Source: Ambrosia x helenae (taxonomy: Eukaryota > Streptophyta > Magnoliopsida > Asterales > Asteraceae). From it: a stretch of 64,000 nt of DNA. This document shows positions 10,976-22,049 of this stretch, piece after piece. The notes below the pieces were generated by a model. The model worked only from the letters and a program-made list of their open reading frames with translations. It was not told the origin of the DNA and did no database searches. Both the position numbers and the translations under genes were made by a program. Within the stretch, counting starts at the first letter, position 1. Each line of letters begins with the position of its first letter. The stretch lies in contig CM061229.1 in assembly GCA_030844895.1 (NCBI GenBank), positions 110,906,784 through 110,970,783 of the forward strand, given 5' to 3'.

Positions 10976-12028
10976 TCCTACTGTCGATTTCTTTCGACAA
11001 CCAGTACAGTTGACTTTAAACAGAGAAGATGAAGGGTTAGTTAGTAGGTTACTCATTATTGCCGGGATGCAAATCGTGATGTGATGGATTTTTATATTTG
11101 CAACCTAGTTCCTTTCTACCTGGTTGCAAAGGAACTTCAGGTCAGCCAGACGTTTGTCAAAAGCAAGTGTGAAGATCAAGATAAAGAAGAACAGTGCTCC
11201 AACACGGTCAACGATGAAGGTGTGCTGTATGTATAAAATAGTGAATTATTGTAGTGTGTTAGGTATACGATGGAAGGGTTTGAAAAGAAATAGCACAAGT
11301 CCTTCTTTAATGTTGTACTATGCATTCTCACATGAACATCCAACAACAATGGTATATGAATAGTGACCCTCTGTAAGGGTCATGATAAATATCTTCATCA
11401 ATCTCCTTGATCTACGCATAAGTGTAAGAGTCGATTTTCCTATGAGGGTGACTGCCAAAGAGATGGTCTTTTTGATGAATATATTATTCACAAATACATT
11501 TGTTTAACTATTTTAGCAACTTCCATAAGATGTAAGGGTTTGAAAAGAAATAGCACAAGTCCTTCTTCAGGTAAGTCCACATGGTTAATCATCCGATTGT
11601 ACCATTTTCCTGCAATATCATAAACAATGCTTTAGAAACTCAATATCGCATCCAATCCAAGTGTGTTATCACCACACTTGTTTCTCATAATCCTAGCTTA
11701 TGAATCATCATAGTTAATATTTGAGTAAGTTATGAAGGTTAGAAGATTAGGGTTCATGGTGTTGAAGTTGGGGAAGAAGATACTAGTTGAGAGAAGAACG
11801 AAGGGAGAGAGGGTGAGAATGTTATAAACCTGAAACTAATAAGTTATGTTGGAGCAATGGTTGTGGAAAGAAATCGATAGTAGGATCGGCGCTAACAAGC
11901 AATCCATACAGAGTGATGATAGTCGTTTTCGGCATTGTAAATCGATCGTTTTACTCATATAAAGTGTTCGATGTCACTGTGAGTACACATTGTGCATGAC
12001 ATTACATTTTTGCATGTGTCATTTCAAT

Positions 12029-12450
12029 CAGCCAGACGTTTGTCAAAAGAATTTTGTACTATGCATTCTCACATGAATATCCTTTGATGAATGTATTAGG
12101 GGTTGGAAACTCTGAAGACCAATGACCCTCTGGCAAACCTCCGTAAAGGTCTTCAGAGTTTCCATGGGAAGGTAAACATACTTGAAATCAATGGGAAGGT
12201 AAACAATTCCAGCAGCTGGATATCATACTTGAAATCTATGGAAAGGTAAACAATTCCAGCAGCTGGATATCAGCCAGACGTTTGTCAAAAGAATTTTGTA
12301 CTATGCATTCTCACATGAATATCCTTTGATGAATGTATTAGGGGTTGGAAACTCTGAAGACCAATGACCCTCTGGCAAAACTCCGTAAAGGTCTTCAGAG
12401 TTTCCATGGGAAGGTAAACATACTTGAAATCAATGGGAAGGTAAACATAT
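12029..12450. repeat. Tandem duplication with 241-bp offset
   Basis: A segment beginning CAGCCAGACGTTTGTCAAAAG and running through GGGGTTGGAAACTCTGAAG to CAATGGGAAGGTAAACA occurs at about 12030 and again at 12271, nearly identical. A small motif (AATTCCAGCAGCTGGATATC) lies between the copies. Parts of it also occur at 11140 and 11520 in other contexts. Confidence 0.85.
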
Positions 12451-13389
12451 ATAACATTCTCTTCTTCTTCCCTTACAAATCACTTTGCCATTAATACCAA
12501 TGGACTACCCTCACGTCGGTATGGCCATCACCTGGTTCCAGGTTGCCTTCAGTTGTTGTCAGAGAGATATCTATCAATGATGAAGGCAACATACTTGAAA
12601 TCAATGGGAAGGTAAACAATCCTTATCCACAATGTTCTTACCTATAGCTACCAACCATCTAGTTGTTTTTCAGGTTGCCTTCATCGTTGACAGATAATGA
12701 GATTTGGTGTTAGATCATAAGCAAAAAAGTAGACCACACCACTGTTAGTGAACCCTGTGTTGGATGGAAAGTGTCTTCGGCTTAAATTTCTTGTTGAGTT
12801 GACTTGGAGCAATCCCTATGTTGGATGGAAAGTGTCTTCGGCTTAAAAGTTGGTGGTTATTATTTTGTTTTTTAATTTTTATAATTTTTTTTTACAATAA
12901 TTAAATAAAAAACCAATCCAAAACACAAAAAATACCACAAAAATAAAAGATGGATTCCAGGCGCCTCGCTTAGGCCAAAGCGATGCGCCTGGGGTCAAAT
13001 CAGAAAGAATAATTACATCGGACCGAGGTAGTTAAAAAGTAACCAAAGCGAGGCACTTGGGGGGGTAATATCACCACCCATATTTTATTGTAAATGACTT
13101 ACTTTATATTCGATAACCGAAAATCCAAATCCATCTCAACGTGTCTTAAACTTTTGATCTTGAGTTTTTGACTTTGTTATTTTTTTTATTTTACCCTTTT
13201 TGGCTATGAGATTTTTTGGTATAATTTATTAATTTTTTTTTGCTTCAAACTACCTTTCATTTGATTTGGCTTTTTAGTTCCTTGAGGCTTGTACATTGTG
13301 CTTGATGGGTGTTGTAGAGGTATGGTGCTTGACCCGACATTACCGTCTTTATTACTTGTCACTTCTTATATTATTTACTAATATTGGGG

Positions 13390-13764
13390 TGTGGAGGTAA
13401 TCCCCAAACTGGGCTTGGTGTCAATGGGCTATGTGCCCATATAGTTAGGGGTCAATGTGTTCGGCCCATTAAGGCCCATGTAAAGCCCTATATAAAGGAG
13501 TCACCTCCTCTCATTAGGGCACACAACATACAAGTTATCACACATGAGATTACCCCCTGATAACTTATGGCTGCCGCCGCCGCCAACACTTTTTGAGTCT
13601 GTACGTTGGACTCCACTCGTGGTTTCCTAGCAGTCACCTCCACACCCTACTTTTCCTTATTTCCTTACAAATCTGAACCGGAGAAGACGAAGAACAAGCT
13701 ATGGTTCTCCTATTCAACACCGTCGATGCATGACCCGGACAACCGTTCCGCTTAGTGTTTCTTC
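13390..13764 (+). mobile_element. Probable LTR (TG...CA) with TATA box
   Basis: The sequence starts TGTGGAGGT and has a clear TATA box, CTATATAAAGG, at 13488-13498. It ends TTCTTCA immediately before a TTGGCACC-type primer site. A second possible end is ACCTCCACA at 13636-13644, the exact inverse of the start, which would make a 255-bp unit. GGCCCA words and a CCGCCGCCGCC run lie inside. No gag or pol follows and no partner LTR was found, so it is probably the 5' end of a broken Ty3/Gypsy-type element. Confidence 0.55.
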
Positions 13765-13766
13765 AT

Positions 13767-13784
13767 TGGCACCATCCGTGAGAC
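13767..13784 (+). other. Primer-binding-site-like sequence
   Basis: TTGGCACCATCCGTGAGA follows the probable LTR end. It resembles the TTGGCGCCCACTGTGGGG primer site of the Gypsy element at 25354-25372 (minus strand), which supports an LTR just upstream. Confidence 0.5.
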
Positions 13785-14133
13785 CCGACAACAATCACAT
13801 ACTTGTTTTTCTCTACTCTAAAGCTTCAGATCTGTGATCTCACGAGATGGATATGTGGGGTTATGTTGTCTACGCTTTTAGATCTGTGCTAATCCAAGCT
13901 TTAAGCACCAGATCTGCATCTGAAAGGGAGTGGAGGCTTGATTTTTTTTTGTTTTAGATCCGAGTTCGTTCAAGCTCTTTACACCACTTACACAATTATT
14001 TCCCGGTCTGTGACATCTGATCGTCGTTTTCTTCTAACCTATATTATATATTGGATCTTCATGAGTAATATGCCCTTCACGGATTCATAACCCGTTCTGG
14101 ATCCAACAAGTTGATATCGACCCACTAGCTATT

Positions 14134-14975
14134 ATGGTGTGTCCATATTTTTACGGTACAAGTATATGTTGCACATTCATCTTTTGCCAGATAAATGTAC
14201 AAGCTAGGCTGCTTATAGTACTACTCAAGTGTCCACATCACAACAAAAGTGTACGATCCCACCTTGGGAAGTGGTCCTATTTTATTTTTCCTTTAAAGAT
14301 TGGAATACACATATTATTGCAAAATGTACAACATGGGTATACACCATTCTTAATGTTTTTGTCTCAAATGGAGAGACATTTTCTAAAAATTGAGACAGAG
14401 CCGAAGTGGACACTTGAGTACTACACGTCAAAACAATGTGGACAGATAGCTTGTTTTTCTTGCATAAGAACATGTTCGCCGCACATCACTTACCTGCCAT
14501 CCTTACCGGTTAACATTTGCCGTGTACTTCATCTTTGTCAGGGGTATCTCCGCCACCTGCCACCATATGGTCCGCTTCCGCGCACCTGTACTCGCGTCCT
14601 GCGCCGCCAGGCAACAACACATGAACAAACGACGGTACCGGTCAACTCTTAGGCCGCCATCCCGTCATTGCCTCTCCCACAGAACCGCGCATAGCGGAGG
14701 TGTGTGTCGCCCCGTACTCACCGACAACGCTCTGGTGTTCGCCATCCCTTCAGGGCTCCGCTGTACACTGTCTGACAAAGCTTCGCCGTTCGCGACCGAG
14801 ATCCTCACCCGCAGGACAACTTCCACCATCCACAATTGGACTCTGCATTGGTCGGGAAGCTCCTTTTTGCCTAGTGGTCCAAAGTACCCTCTACTCGGAA
14901 GTTGTCGAATGGCGGGATTAAGTAGTGGTGGCAATAACTACAACCCCGGAGTATCCGTTTTGAAGAACAAGGCCT
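14134..14975. other. Unassigned stretch with inverted repeat and GC-rich part
   Basis: A 20-bp inverted repeat, GTGGACACTTGAGTA-type, sits at 14216-14236 and 14407-14427. From about 14500 to 14930 the base composition is clearly more GC-rich than its surroundings, and several frames stay open (for example 14522-14989 plus). None resembles a protein I know. It may be captured exonic DNA upstream of the protease fragment. Confidence 0.35.
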
Positions 14976-15161
14976 TTGACCGAATATGAAAATGTTAGTC
15001 GTCACACTGTTGTGATCACCGGAATGTGCTTCACACGTGATAACCAAATCAGTGTTCAACTCAGAAATTCGTATGGCGCAGAATGGGGAAATGGTGGATG
15101 TGCTTGGGTGACGCCAGAGTTCTTCATATACATTGCAGTGCCGCGTATTTCAGAGATATAG
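14976..15161 (+). pseudogene. Papain-like cysteine peptidase (C1A) C-terminal fragment
   Basis: The frame contains RHTVVITG followed 20 residues later by LRNSYGAEWGNGGCAWV. This is the layout of the catalytic His (usually HAVxxVG) and catalytic Asn (usually KNSWGxxWGExGY) of papain-family peptidases. Only about 60 residues remain. The region with the catalytic Cys and the propeptide is absent from the sequence upstream. The start at 14976 is not an ATG and only marks where the frame opens. The piece sits among retroelement fragments, so it is probably a captured exon with no function of its own. Confidence 0.6.
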
Positions 15162-15672
15162 AAGATATTCGACAAATATTTTGGTGTTTTGTTTATTCCA
15201 CTTATGGGTTTTAGTTATTAATTTTGTTTAAAACTACCTAGTATCTGTTGGCTCTTTTAATTGTTTGACCCGGACCCAAAAACATATTAATTAAAAGGTG
15301 GGCCGGTTTTGTTTGCGGGTTGGAGCAAGGATCAAATTGCTTGATGATAAATTTAGTTAATTAAAGTAATGTGGTTTGGTAGGAAATTTTTTTGGTTTCT
15401 GCGGAGTTACATGGCGAGATGATGAGACTAAGAAGATTGGTAAAATTGTAAATAATAGTAAAGGTAATAGGTATTTATGTAATTAATTAATCCTACTTAG
15501 TTGACAGACAAGTAATGTCTACAAAAAAAAAATATATTAATTGGTTTATATTATTAATAAGTTCTTTTTTACTTTAATGTTTCTAAATTTAGTTATTTTT
15601 AGCTTGTTAAAAAATATATCTATGATTTATGTTAGTCTTTTTACAAAATCTATTTTTAGTTGTTCTAAACGA

Positions 15673-16220
15673 GATGGAACCTTTTGAGTCCAACTTGGAC
15701 AAAAACTTTCTTGTAGCGCTTCGAGCATGTCCTTCAAGGCTTCGCCCCTTCCCTGAACATTTTTTTAGTTTTATTTGGGACTAGTACATGTTGGGATAAC
15801 AGGATAGAGATCTGGTTCCCTTAAGGGGTGGTCAGGGTATGATATTTTTTATTGTTAACTTTATTTTCCCTATTTTGTTTGATCCTTAGGCTTTTATTTT
15901 TCTTGTTCTCGTAGTTATGTCTGCTTTGGATTTTATTAAGAGTGATGATGTGTCAGACGTTTTTTTAGGACACCGCAGCTGTTCAGGGGGAGGATGCGTT
16001 GGTGAAGTACGAAAAGTGTAGGTTTGATGGTGTGAACTAAGTTAATGTTCCGGATGTGAAGGGGTTTTCGAAGCCTAGTTTGTCTAAGGCTTCCAATAGG
16101 CGTTCAAGCCGAAGCTTGTTGAATGATGCTAGCCAGCCAACCATTTCTGAGGCTGTAAATGTAAGTGATGATATTGAGGATTCTAAGGATGATAAGGATG
16201 AGGAGGTTCAGGTACCTTAG
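15673..16220 (+). pseudogene. Gag-like retroelement gene fragment with intron
   Basis: The plus strand reads MEPFESNLDKNFLVALRACP and then SRLRPFPEH near 15673-15760. After a degraded stretch there is a possible donor (GTATGATA, 15837) and acceptor (about 15914). The frame then resumes with MSALDFIKSDDVSDV (about 15917-15962), followed by VNVPDVKGFSKPSLSKASNR and an acidic tail ending in a stop at 16220. From memory, this order of motifs is typical of a gag-like protein family found in great numbers in Asteraceae genomes and annotated as putative gypsy-type transposase. Several stops and shifts show it is dead. It may belong to the same family as the C-terminal fragment at 4625-5581. Confidence 0.5.
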
Positions 16221-16579
16221 CATTCCCTAGTAAGGTGAGACCGAGAGGTGATCCTTACCTAGTGTGTCTTTAGATTCTTGTAAATCCGAATTATTTCCAA
16301 GCCAATTAGATTACTCCTTCACATTTTCGGGTGTGTTATGACTAGCAAGACCGGGAGGTGAGCGAGTCTTTCGAGTACCTTAGCATTCCCTAGTAAGGTG
16401 AGACCGAGAGGTGATCCTTACCTAGTGTGTCTTTAGATTCTTGTAAATCCGAATTATTTCCAAGCCAATTAGATTACTCCTTCACATTTTCGGGTGTGTT
16501 ATGACTAGCAAGACCGGGAGGTGAGCGAGTCTTTCGAGTACCTTAGCATTCCCTAGTAAGGTGAGACCGAGAGGTGATC
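16213..16579. repeat. 163-bp tandem repeat, about 2.2 copies
   Basis: The word TACCTTAGCATTCCCTAGTA starts at 16213, 16376 and 16539, exactly 163 bp apart each time. The first two units are essentially identical and the third is cut after about 40 bp. Within each unit, GTGAGACCGAGAGGTGATC and AAGACCGGGAGGTGAGCGAG are internal near-repeats. Confidence 0.95.
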
Positions 16580-17107
16580 TGAACTGGTAACCAATGATTT
16601 ACACGTCCCTTGGGATTTTCTGAGAGGTGTTAGTGAGACCGGGAGGTGATCTAGCATGCTTTAGGGGTTTCCTGGGTCGGGCGTATCTTTAGAAAACCTG
16701 GTAGCCAATCCATTATTCGATTCCGAGAGTTGTGAGTCTACGGGTAGGATTCTAGACCTAGGTAGTTGCCTTCCATATTATCTAAGTTTCTGTCCACTCT
16801 TGCCAGTTTCCTGTTTTCGTTTCTGTGTTATTTATTTTAATTGCTTTTATCTTATTTGCATTTAGTTTACATTAGTTCTCAAAAATCCAAATTAATAGGC
16901 TAGGAGTCGACAGAGGTTTAGTACCGAGAGTCACCATATTGTGTCCACGCTTCGATATTCCGGACTTACTTACTCTGCTACACTGCGACCGATACACTTG
17001 CTGTTAGTGTGTGGTTTTGTAGGCTTTTCCATTTTTAAAACTTGACCGATTTACTTGCTACACATTTCACACATCAAAGACATGATTTTTTTTTTTTTTT
17101 TTTTTTT
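16580..17107. other. Leader-like sequence ending in a T22 run
   Basis: Further copies of GAGACCGGGAGGTGATCTAG continue to about 16655, followed by sequence without genes. A run of 22 T residues at 17086-17107 abuts the 3' end of the minus-strand Gypsy element and, read on that strand, is a poly(A) tract. Confidence 0.5.
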
Positions 17108-17359
17108 GTAAGTTTCATGGAGTTGGATTGATCTAGGAACGCACCCCTTATATAGGTTCATTCAACTCTTGAACCTATTGAGTGATGTGGCCTGGGAGCT
17201 CATCCCCTTACATGGCCCATGCCATGGATTGCAAGGTTCTCAACCAGATGATAGGATAGAAAGAGAAGTATTAAAAGGGAATCACTTGATTCATTCATTC
17301 ATTACTGGGATATTACATTGGGCAGATTAGTTTTGACAACATTTTCATGAAAGCTTAAA

Positions 17360-18057
17360 CTAAACAAAGAACCGTTTAAGGTTTTTGCCATTCCAATGGC
17401 AATGAAGCTTCTTACCTTCCATGTTAGCAAGCTTGTAGGATCCCCCTTTGTGGGCTTCAAGGATGGTGTAAGGACCGTCCCATTTGGGTCCAAGTTTTCC
17501 TTGATCCTCCTTTTTGCTTTCTTCTTTATTGTTTAGGACCAGATCACCTAGCTTGAAACGCTCATGTTTGACTCGAGCATTGTAGTAAGATTCAATTTTC
17601 TTCTTGTATTGGGCTTCTCTGATGGCTGCCGAATCCCTAGCTTCTTCTAGGAGATCCAAGTTGAGTAAGGCTTCATTTTCATTAGCCTTGATGTCCACAT
17701 GAAGCGTTCGAGGTGTGGTCATTCCTATTTCAGCAGGAATTACAGCTTTAGAACCGAACACGAGGCTGTAAGATGTCTTTCTGTGGCTTGTTTTTTCTGT
17801 GGTCCTAATGGCCCATAGGACACTTGGAAGCTCTTCAAGCCATTTACCCCCTTGCTTGCCCAATCTGGTCTTGATCCCTTCAACGATGCTTCGGTTCATT
17901 CTTTCAACTTGCCCATTTGAATAGGGACAAGCTACCGAACTGAACACTTGTGTTATTCGGTATTCTTTGCACCAGGAGCTGAAAGGCTTCTCAGCGAACT
18001 GCTTACCATTGTTCGTGACTAATACCCCGGGAAGGCCAAATCAACATATTATGTTCT
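17360..18057 (-). pseudogene. Ty3/Gypsy integrase, C-terminal half
   Basis: The frame from 17947 to 17360 holds the end of the integrase core (CPYSNGQVERMNRSIVEGIK, where the Glu is the third catalytic acid) and a C-terminal GPY/F-type module (LGPKWDGPYTI). It finishes NLKRFFV and stops. Upstream, 18057-17948 continues the core with LVTNNGKQFAEKPFSSWCKE but contains a TGA at 18041-18043, where CGA (Arg) is expected before FGLP. The start of the protein continues at 20788 beyond the inserted solo LTR. As a whole the gene is inactive. Confidence 0.85.
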
Positions 18058-20782
18058 TGTGACAACCGTCACCCTGATCGTTTACGAAGTTGTCAAATTT
18101 AGTTCCTATATTTTTTCTTCGTTTTGAATTTATTAAAAACATGAGTTACAATTAATCGTACATTTAAACGTTTATAAAATGTGTGAAATGTCAAGGGTTA
18201 AAAAAAAAAAAAAACTTATACAAACTTAATTAGTCATTAGAATTTAACAAATAAAACATTTAAGTTCTAAAATTGTTGGTTTTGATTAAAGTTAAAGTGT
18301 AGTTAGTAAGGTTAAGTTTTATAAAGAAAAAAAAATTAACCAAGTCATAAGATAAATGAACTCAGTTAAACTTGAGGGGCTTCTTTTGCCAAAACATGAA
18401 AGTTTCAAAACTGAAACCTGCCCTCCCTCTGTTCCCGTTTTTTCTGTTCGACGAGCACAAGCCGGCCGGAAAATTAATTCCGGCGAAACTCAATCATGAG
18501 TTTTAATGCGTTTCGATCGTTATTTATTACTTCATAACGTTTCTTCATGTGTTTCCATCCGTTGCGAGTTCATAATTGGTGAAATAAATGCGAGTTAGTC
18601 ATGGTTTTAAACCGGATTGTTGTAGTAACCGTCGCACATGATGAAGGGTGATCAAGCATCAGTTTTTCTTATGCAACACTATAAATTGTTATCTCTATTC
18701 TGATCCTACACTGTTACACGATTCAATCCCACACAAAATCCGTTCCAAACGTGACCAAAAGACCCTCTTATCGCAATACATGTCGCGGCTCCTTCACCTT
18801 CGTTTTGGAGTCTTTTTCATGTTTGTAAGCTCTTTATCTCCTTGCCGTTTTACTTATCATAGTCTTCTGAACAAAAGCCCTCCATTACAGAGCCTTATCA
18901 TGCTCTTAATCGGGTTATTGAGTTTGGTCTAGGGTTAGGGTTTTGGTTGAGATATTTGGGGAAGATGATGAACATATAGTATAGGTTAAATATTATTTTG
19001 TTTCAAATAATTAACAAAAGTATGGGATAGCCTAGTGGTGAAATGCTTTGTTGTGTTTGGGAGAGACTCGGGTTCGAGTCCCTTGGCTCACGGGTTGGGT
19101 ATTATTATTTTTGCCAAACATTTTTTTGTTCTCTAACATTATTTTGTTTACTATATAAATACCTTGATATCTTAAAATATTCATAATAAATTCATTTTTG
19201 CTCTAAAAATTATAAAAATTTAGGTGTAGCTTCTTGATACCTCATAGAAAATTGTCATATTTTTAGTTTTCTGAAAAATATCTATTTTTGTGATTTTATT
19301 AATTTAAATTGTTTTAATCATAATTAATTGATTAAAAATTCATTTTTAATGGTTTTAGTCTCAAAATTTGTCATAAATTATTTCTAATTATTAAGAACTG
19401 AAATAAAAATTATTAGCTCAGAAAACATTTATTTTTATTAATTTTGCTATTTTTAATCATTTAAACATGATTAAATTCTACTAAATCAGTTTTAAATATA
19501 AATAGGTTTATAAAAATTATGAGAAAATTATCTTCATTTATTTACATCTTTAAGAATCCAATTTCTATAAAAATAACATTTTTGGATCATGTCTTGTATT
19601 TCTAATATTATTTAGGTATAATTAGATATAATTAAACATTTATTTATTTACACTACTTAACATCTATTTTATAAATAATTTTCTTATAAAAATAGAAGTG
19701 TCTTATGATTGAAAGTCTTTATTATCATTGATGGATCTTTGAGTAACTCGTAACTATTTATTTCAATATTTACGATTAATGTATTTATTTACAATAATTA
19801 GTTAAGGTAATTAACTAAATTATTTTGTCTTAATTATTTAAACATATTTTTAACTAAAACAATCAATGGGTAGTAATTATATTACTTAAACCACATTTAC
19901 AACCTTTCATATATTATTTGTGATATACAACTTTTACATTAACGCGACTTATCATAAAACTCTAATTCCCCAAATCGACTTAGCAAACCCTAATGCCTTA
20001 GACCCTAGTTACCTTAGACTTTTAGACATTTCCTTATTAGTATGCTTACACATTATAGGTTGAATTCCTCGGAATTCCCATTACTTAGCTCACGACCGCT
20101 TAAGTTGGATTTTGCTCGCTTTCGCAAACTGTGAGTATATCTTTCCCCTTTTTACTGTTTTACTACTTTGGGGTGACTCATGTACCTATATATTAATCAA
20201 GTTTCAATTTCTTATACTTAATGCAATTCTCATGTGTGTTTGCTTTATGTTAATTGGTGTGTCTATGACTTGTCAAAATCATTAACCGCTGGGCGGCCTA
20301 GCTTTTCAATGAATAGTACTATGGTATACCCCCTTGAGACTCTGTTGAGAATCTTGGTCATTGTCTTGTTAATTCATTATTCAGTTGGTTAGTCATGTGT
20401 TAGTCATTATTCTTCAGGTTTGGTTTTGAACGGATATTACTTATTACATAATTGCAAATGGTACCGCACATGAATTGCTAAACACTTTTCTACTATATTT
20501 ATTTAAACAGGGTATGCTCACCAATACAAATTTTGTATTGACCAAATATTTTCGTACATGTTTCAGGTTATTTTGAGACGCTCCTTTTAAGCTTTCGGAA
20601 TTATATTTAGATTTTGATTTATTGTAATTCAGATTAGTTAGCATTTAGAATCGTTGTATTTCATTTCATTGTAATAAATTATTTAATCAATGTATTCAAA
20701 TTTACACTTTTAGTCCATGAGCTATTGAACAATCGTCACTACGTGACACCTCGATGTTTCCGCCATCGGTTGGGGTGTTACA
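18058..20782 (+). mobile_element. Solo LTR of 2.7-kb LTR family, TSD GTTCT
   Basis: The insert starts TGTGACAACCGTCACCC and ends ATCGGTTGGGGTGTTACA. It is flanked by the 5-bp duplication GTTCT (18053-18057 and 20783-20787). Removing it restores the integrase reading across the break. Its 3' half closely matches the LTRs at 27599-30305 and 34894-37781, while its 5' end differs more. At 2725 bp without coding sequence it is a solo LTR formed by recombination between two long LTRs. Confidence 0.95.
19028..19081 (+). promoter_or_regulatory. tRNA-like A and B boxes inside the LTR
   Basis: TAGCCTAGTGG (19028-19038) matches the polymerase III A box and GGTTCGAGTCC (19071-19081) the B box. Their starts are 43 bp apart, a T-arm-like stem surrounds the B box, and a T5 run follows at about 19111. 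See the finding on the other three copies. Confidence 0.6.
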
Positions 20783-20787
20783 GTTCT

Positions 20788-21302
20788 CCCAAAAAAATTC
20801 AATGATCTTTTTCCGGATATTTTCCCAATGGTTTCACTTTGGGCCATTTTGTGAAGTAGTCGACAGCTACGAATAAAAATTTGACTCCTCCTTTGGCTGG
20901 AGGGAAAGGACCAACTATGTCCATTCCCCACTTGTGAAACGGCCATGTTGAATTGATGGATCATGTTTTGGACTTTTGGGAACAGGAGCATGAATTTGGC
21001 AAGCTTCACATTTCTTCAATTGCTCGGTTGCATAACGATGCATGGATGGCCAAAAGTAACCAAGATTTTGCAACCACCGTTCTTGGACCACAATGAGCTC
21101 CACATATCCCTTCGTGAATCTCCTTGATCAAATACTGACTATGTTCAGGGCCCACACACCAAAGCAACGGCGCTGGATATCCCCTTTTGTAGAGGATGTC
21201 ATCTTGAAGTACATATTGCTTGGACTTGATTCGAACCATTTCAGCTTCAACATGATCTTGAGGTAATTCACCATTCTTCAAGAATGTTATGAGGGGAGTC
21301 AT
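20788..21302 (-). pseudogene. Ty3/Gypsy integrase, N-terminal half
   Basis: On the minus strand, 21302-21006 begins after the RNase H and contains the H2C2 zinc-binding region, with IHEGICGAHCGPRTVVAK giving the His pair. The Cys pair follows in the next frame as KKCEACQIHAPVPKS (about 21005-20950). Next come GGVKFLFVAVDYFTKWPK-like residues with the first catalytic Asp. The frame changes at least twice, so indels are present. The solo LTR at 20782 interrupts it just before the second catalytic Asp region. It acts with the fragment at 17360-18057 as one former gene. Confidence 0.8.
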
Positions 21303-21998
21303 CTAACTTGACCTGACTTCAGTGATCACATCTTGAACCTCAAGTTCTAGTATGGAAGGGGACTTGAGCACTTCGACTAACACTTTTTTGGTAAGGTGGG
21401 CAAAGTTTAAGGAAGCAAGCTTGCTGAATGCATCGGCCTTCTTGTTTTGTGACCGAGGAACCTGCTTGATTTTGCAAGACTGAAACGTATTCATGATTTC
21501 TTTTGCTTTTTCTCTGTATTTCTTCATATTAGGTTCCTTGGCAATGTGGCTATCGTTCATTTGATTTGAAACTAGTAATGAATCAGTGAAGACTTGAAGC
21601 CTTTGAACATTCATCTTTTTGGCAAGCTTTAACCATGGTATCAAGGCTTCGTACTCTGCCTCATTGATAGTGGTCTGAAAATCAAGCCGAAGAGCATAGG
21701 TAAATTCCAACCCTTCAGGGTTAATTAAAACAAGGCCAGCCCCTGAACCTTCGATGCTGGAAGCCCCATCGGTAAAAAGCTTCCAGGCTTCAGGATCAGG
21801 GGGTTCGTCAATAGTGATGTTAACTTCAGTCACTTCTTTCTTTGGAATTTCAACAATAAAATCACCAAGAATTTGTGCTTTGATTGCCTTTCTCGGGACG
21901 TGAGTGATTTTATGTTCACCTAATTTGACAGCCCATTTGGCTAGTCCCGAGGTTTCAGGTTTTTCTAGCACACTCTTTATGGATTGATCAGTGACCAC
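21303..21998 (-). pseudogene. RNase H domain of the Gypsy element
   Basis: This 231-codon stretch is the best preserved part of the element. It begins within the RT connection region (SGLAKWAVKLGEHKI) and then shows the RNase H catalytic pattern: LFTDGASS (Asp), NEAEYEAL (Glu), VFTDSLLV (Asp) and KKADAFSKLAS (Asp). It would degrade the RNA strand during reverse transcription. The open frame ends at 21303. Loss of RT and integrase nearby means it is not functional as part of an active polyprotein. Confidence 0.85.
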
Positions 21999-22049
21999 TT
22001 ATATTGGGTGTGCTTGAAAGTACCTTCGAAGCCTTCTAGATGTTTGTAC

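Larger units (their letters stand above)
6583..13066. mobile_element. Large composite block bounded by inverted repeats
   Basis: The left edge (6583-6830) and right edge (about 12845-13066) are inverted copies of similar material. Both carry a poly-C/poly-G run, GTGCCTCGC, a hairpin around GGCCAAAGCGAGGCGC, CTGGGGTCAAAT, and an AT-rich stretch around AATTGGTTTTTTATTT. Between them lie a 90-bp tandem duplication, a gene-like fragment, a long palindrome whose core is the same GGCGC hairpin, and scrambled copies of one cassette. No transposase was found. I read it as a non-autonomous TIR element, or several nested ones, that has picked up and rearranged other DNA. The edges are approximate, and no target duplication was identified. 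Confidence 0.5.
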
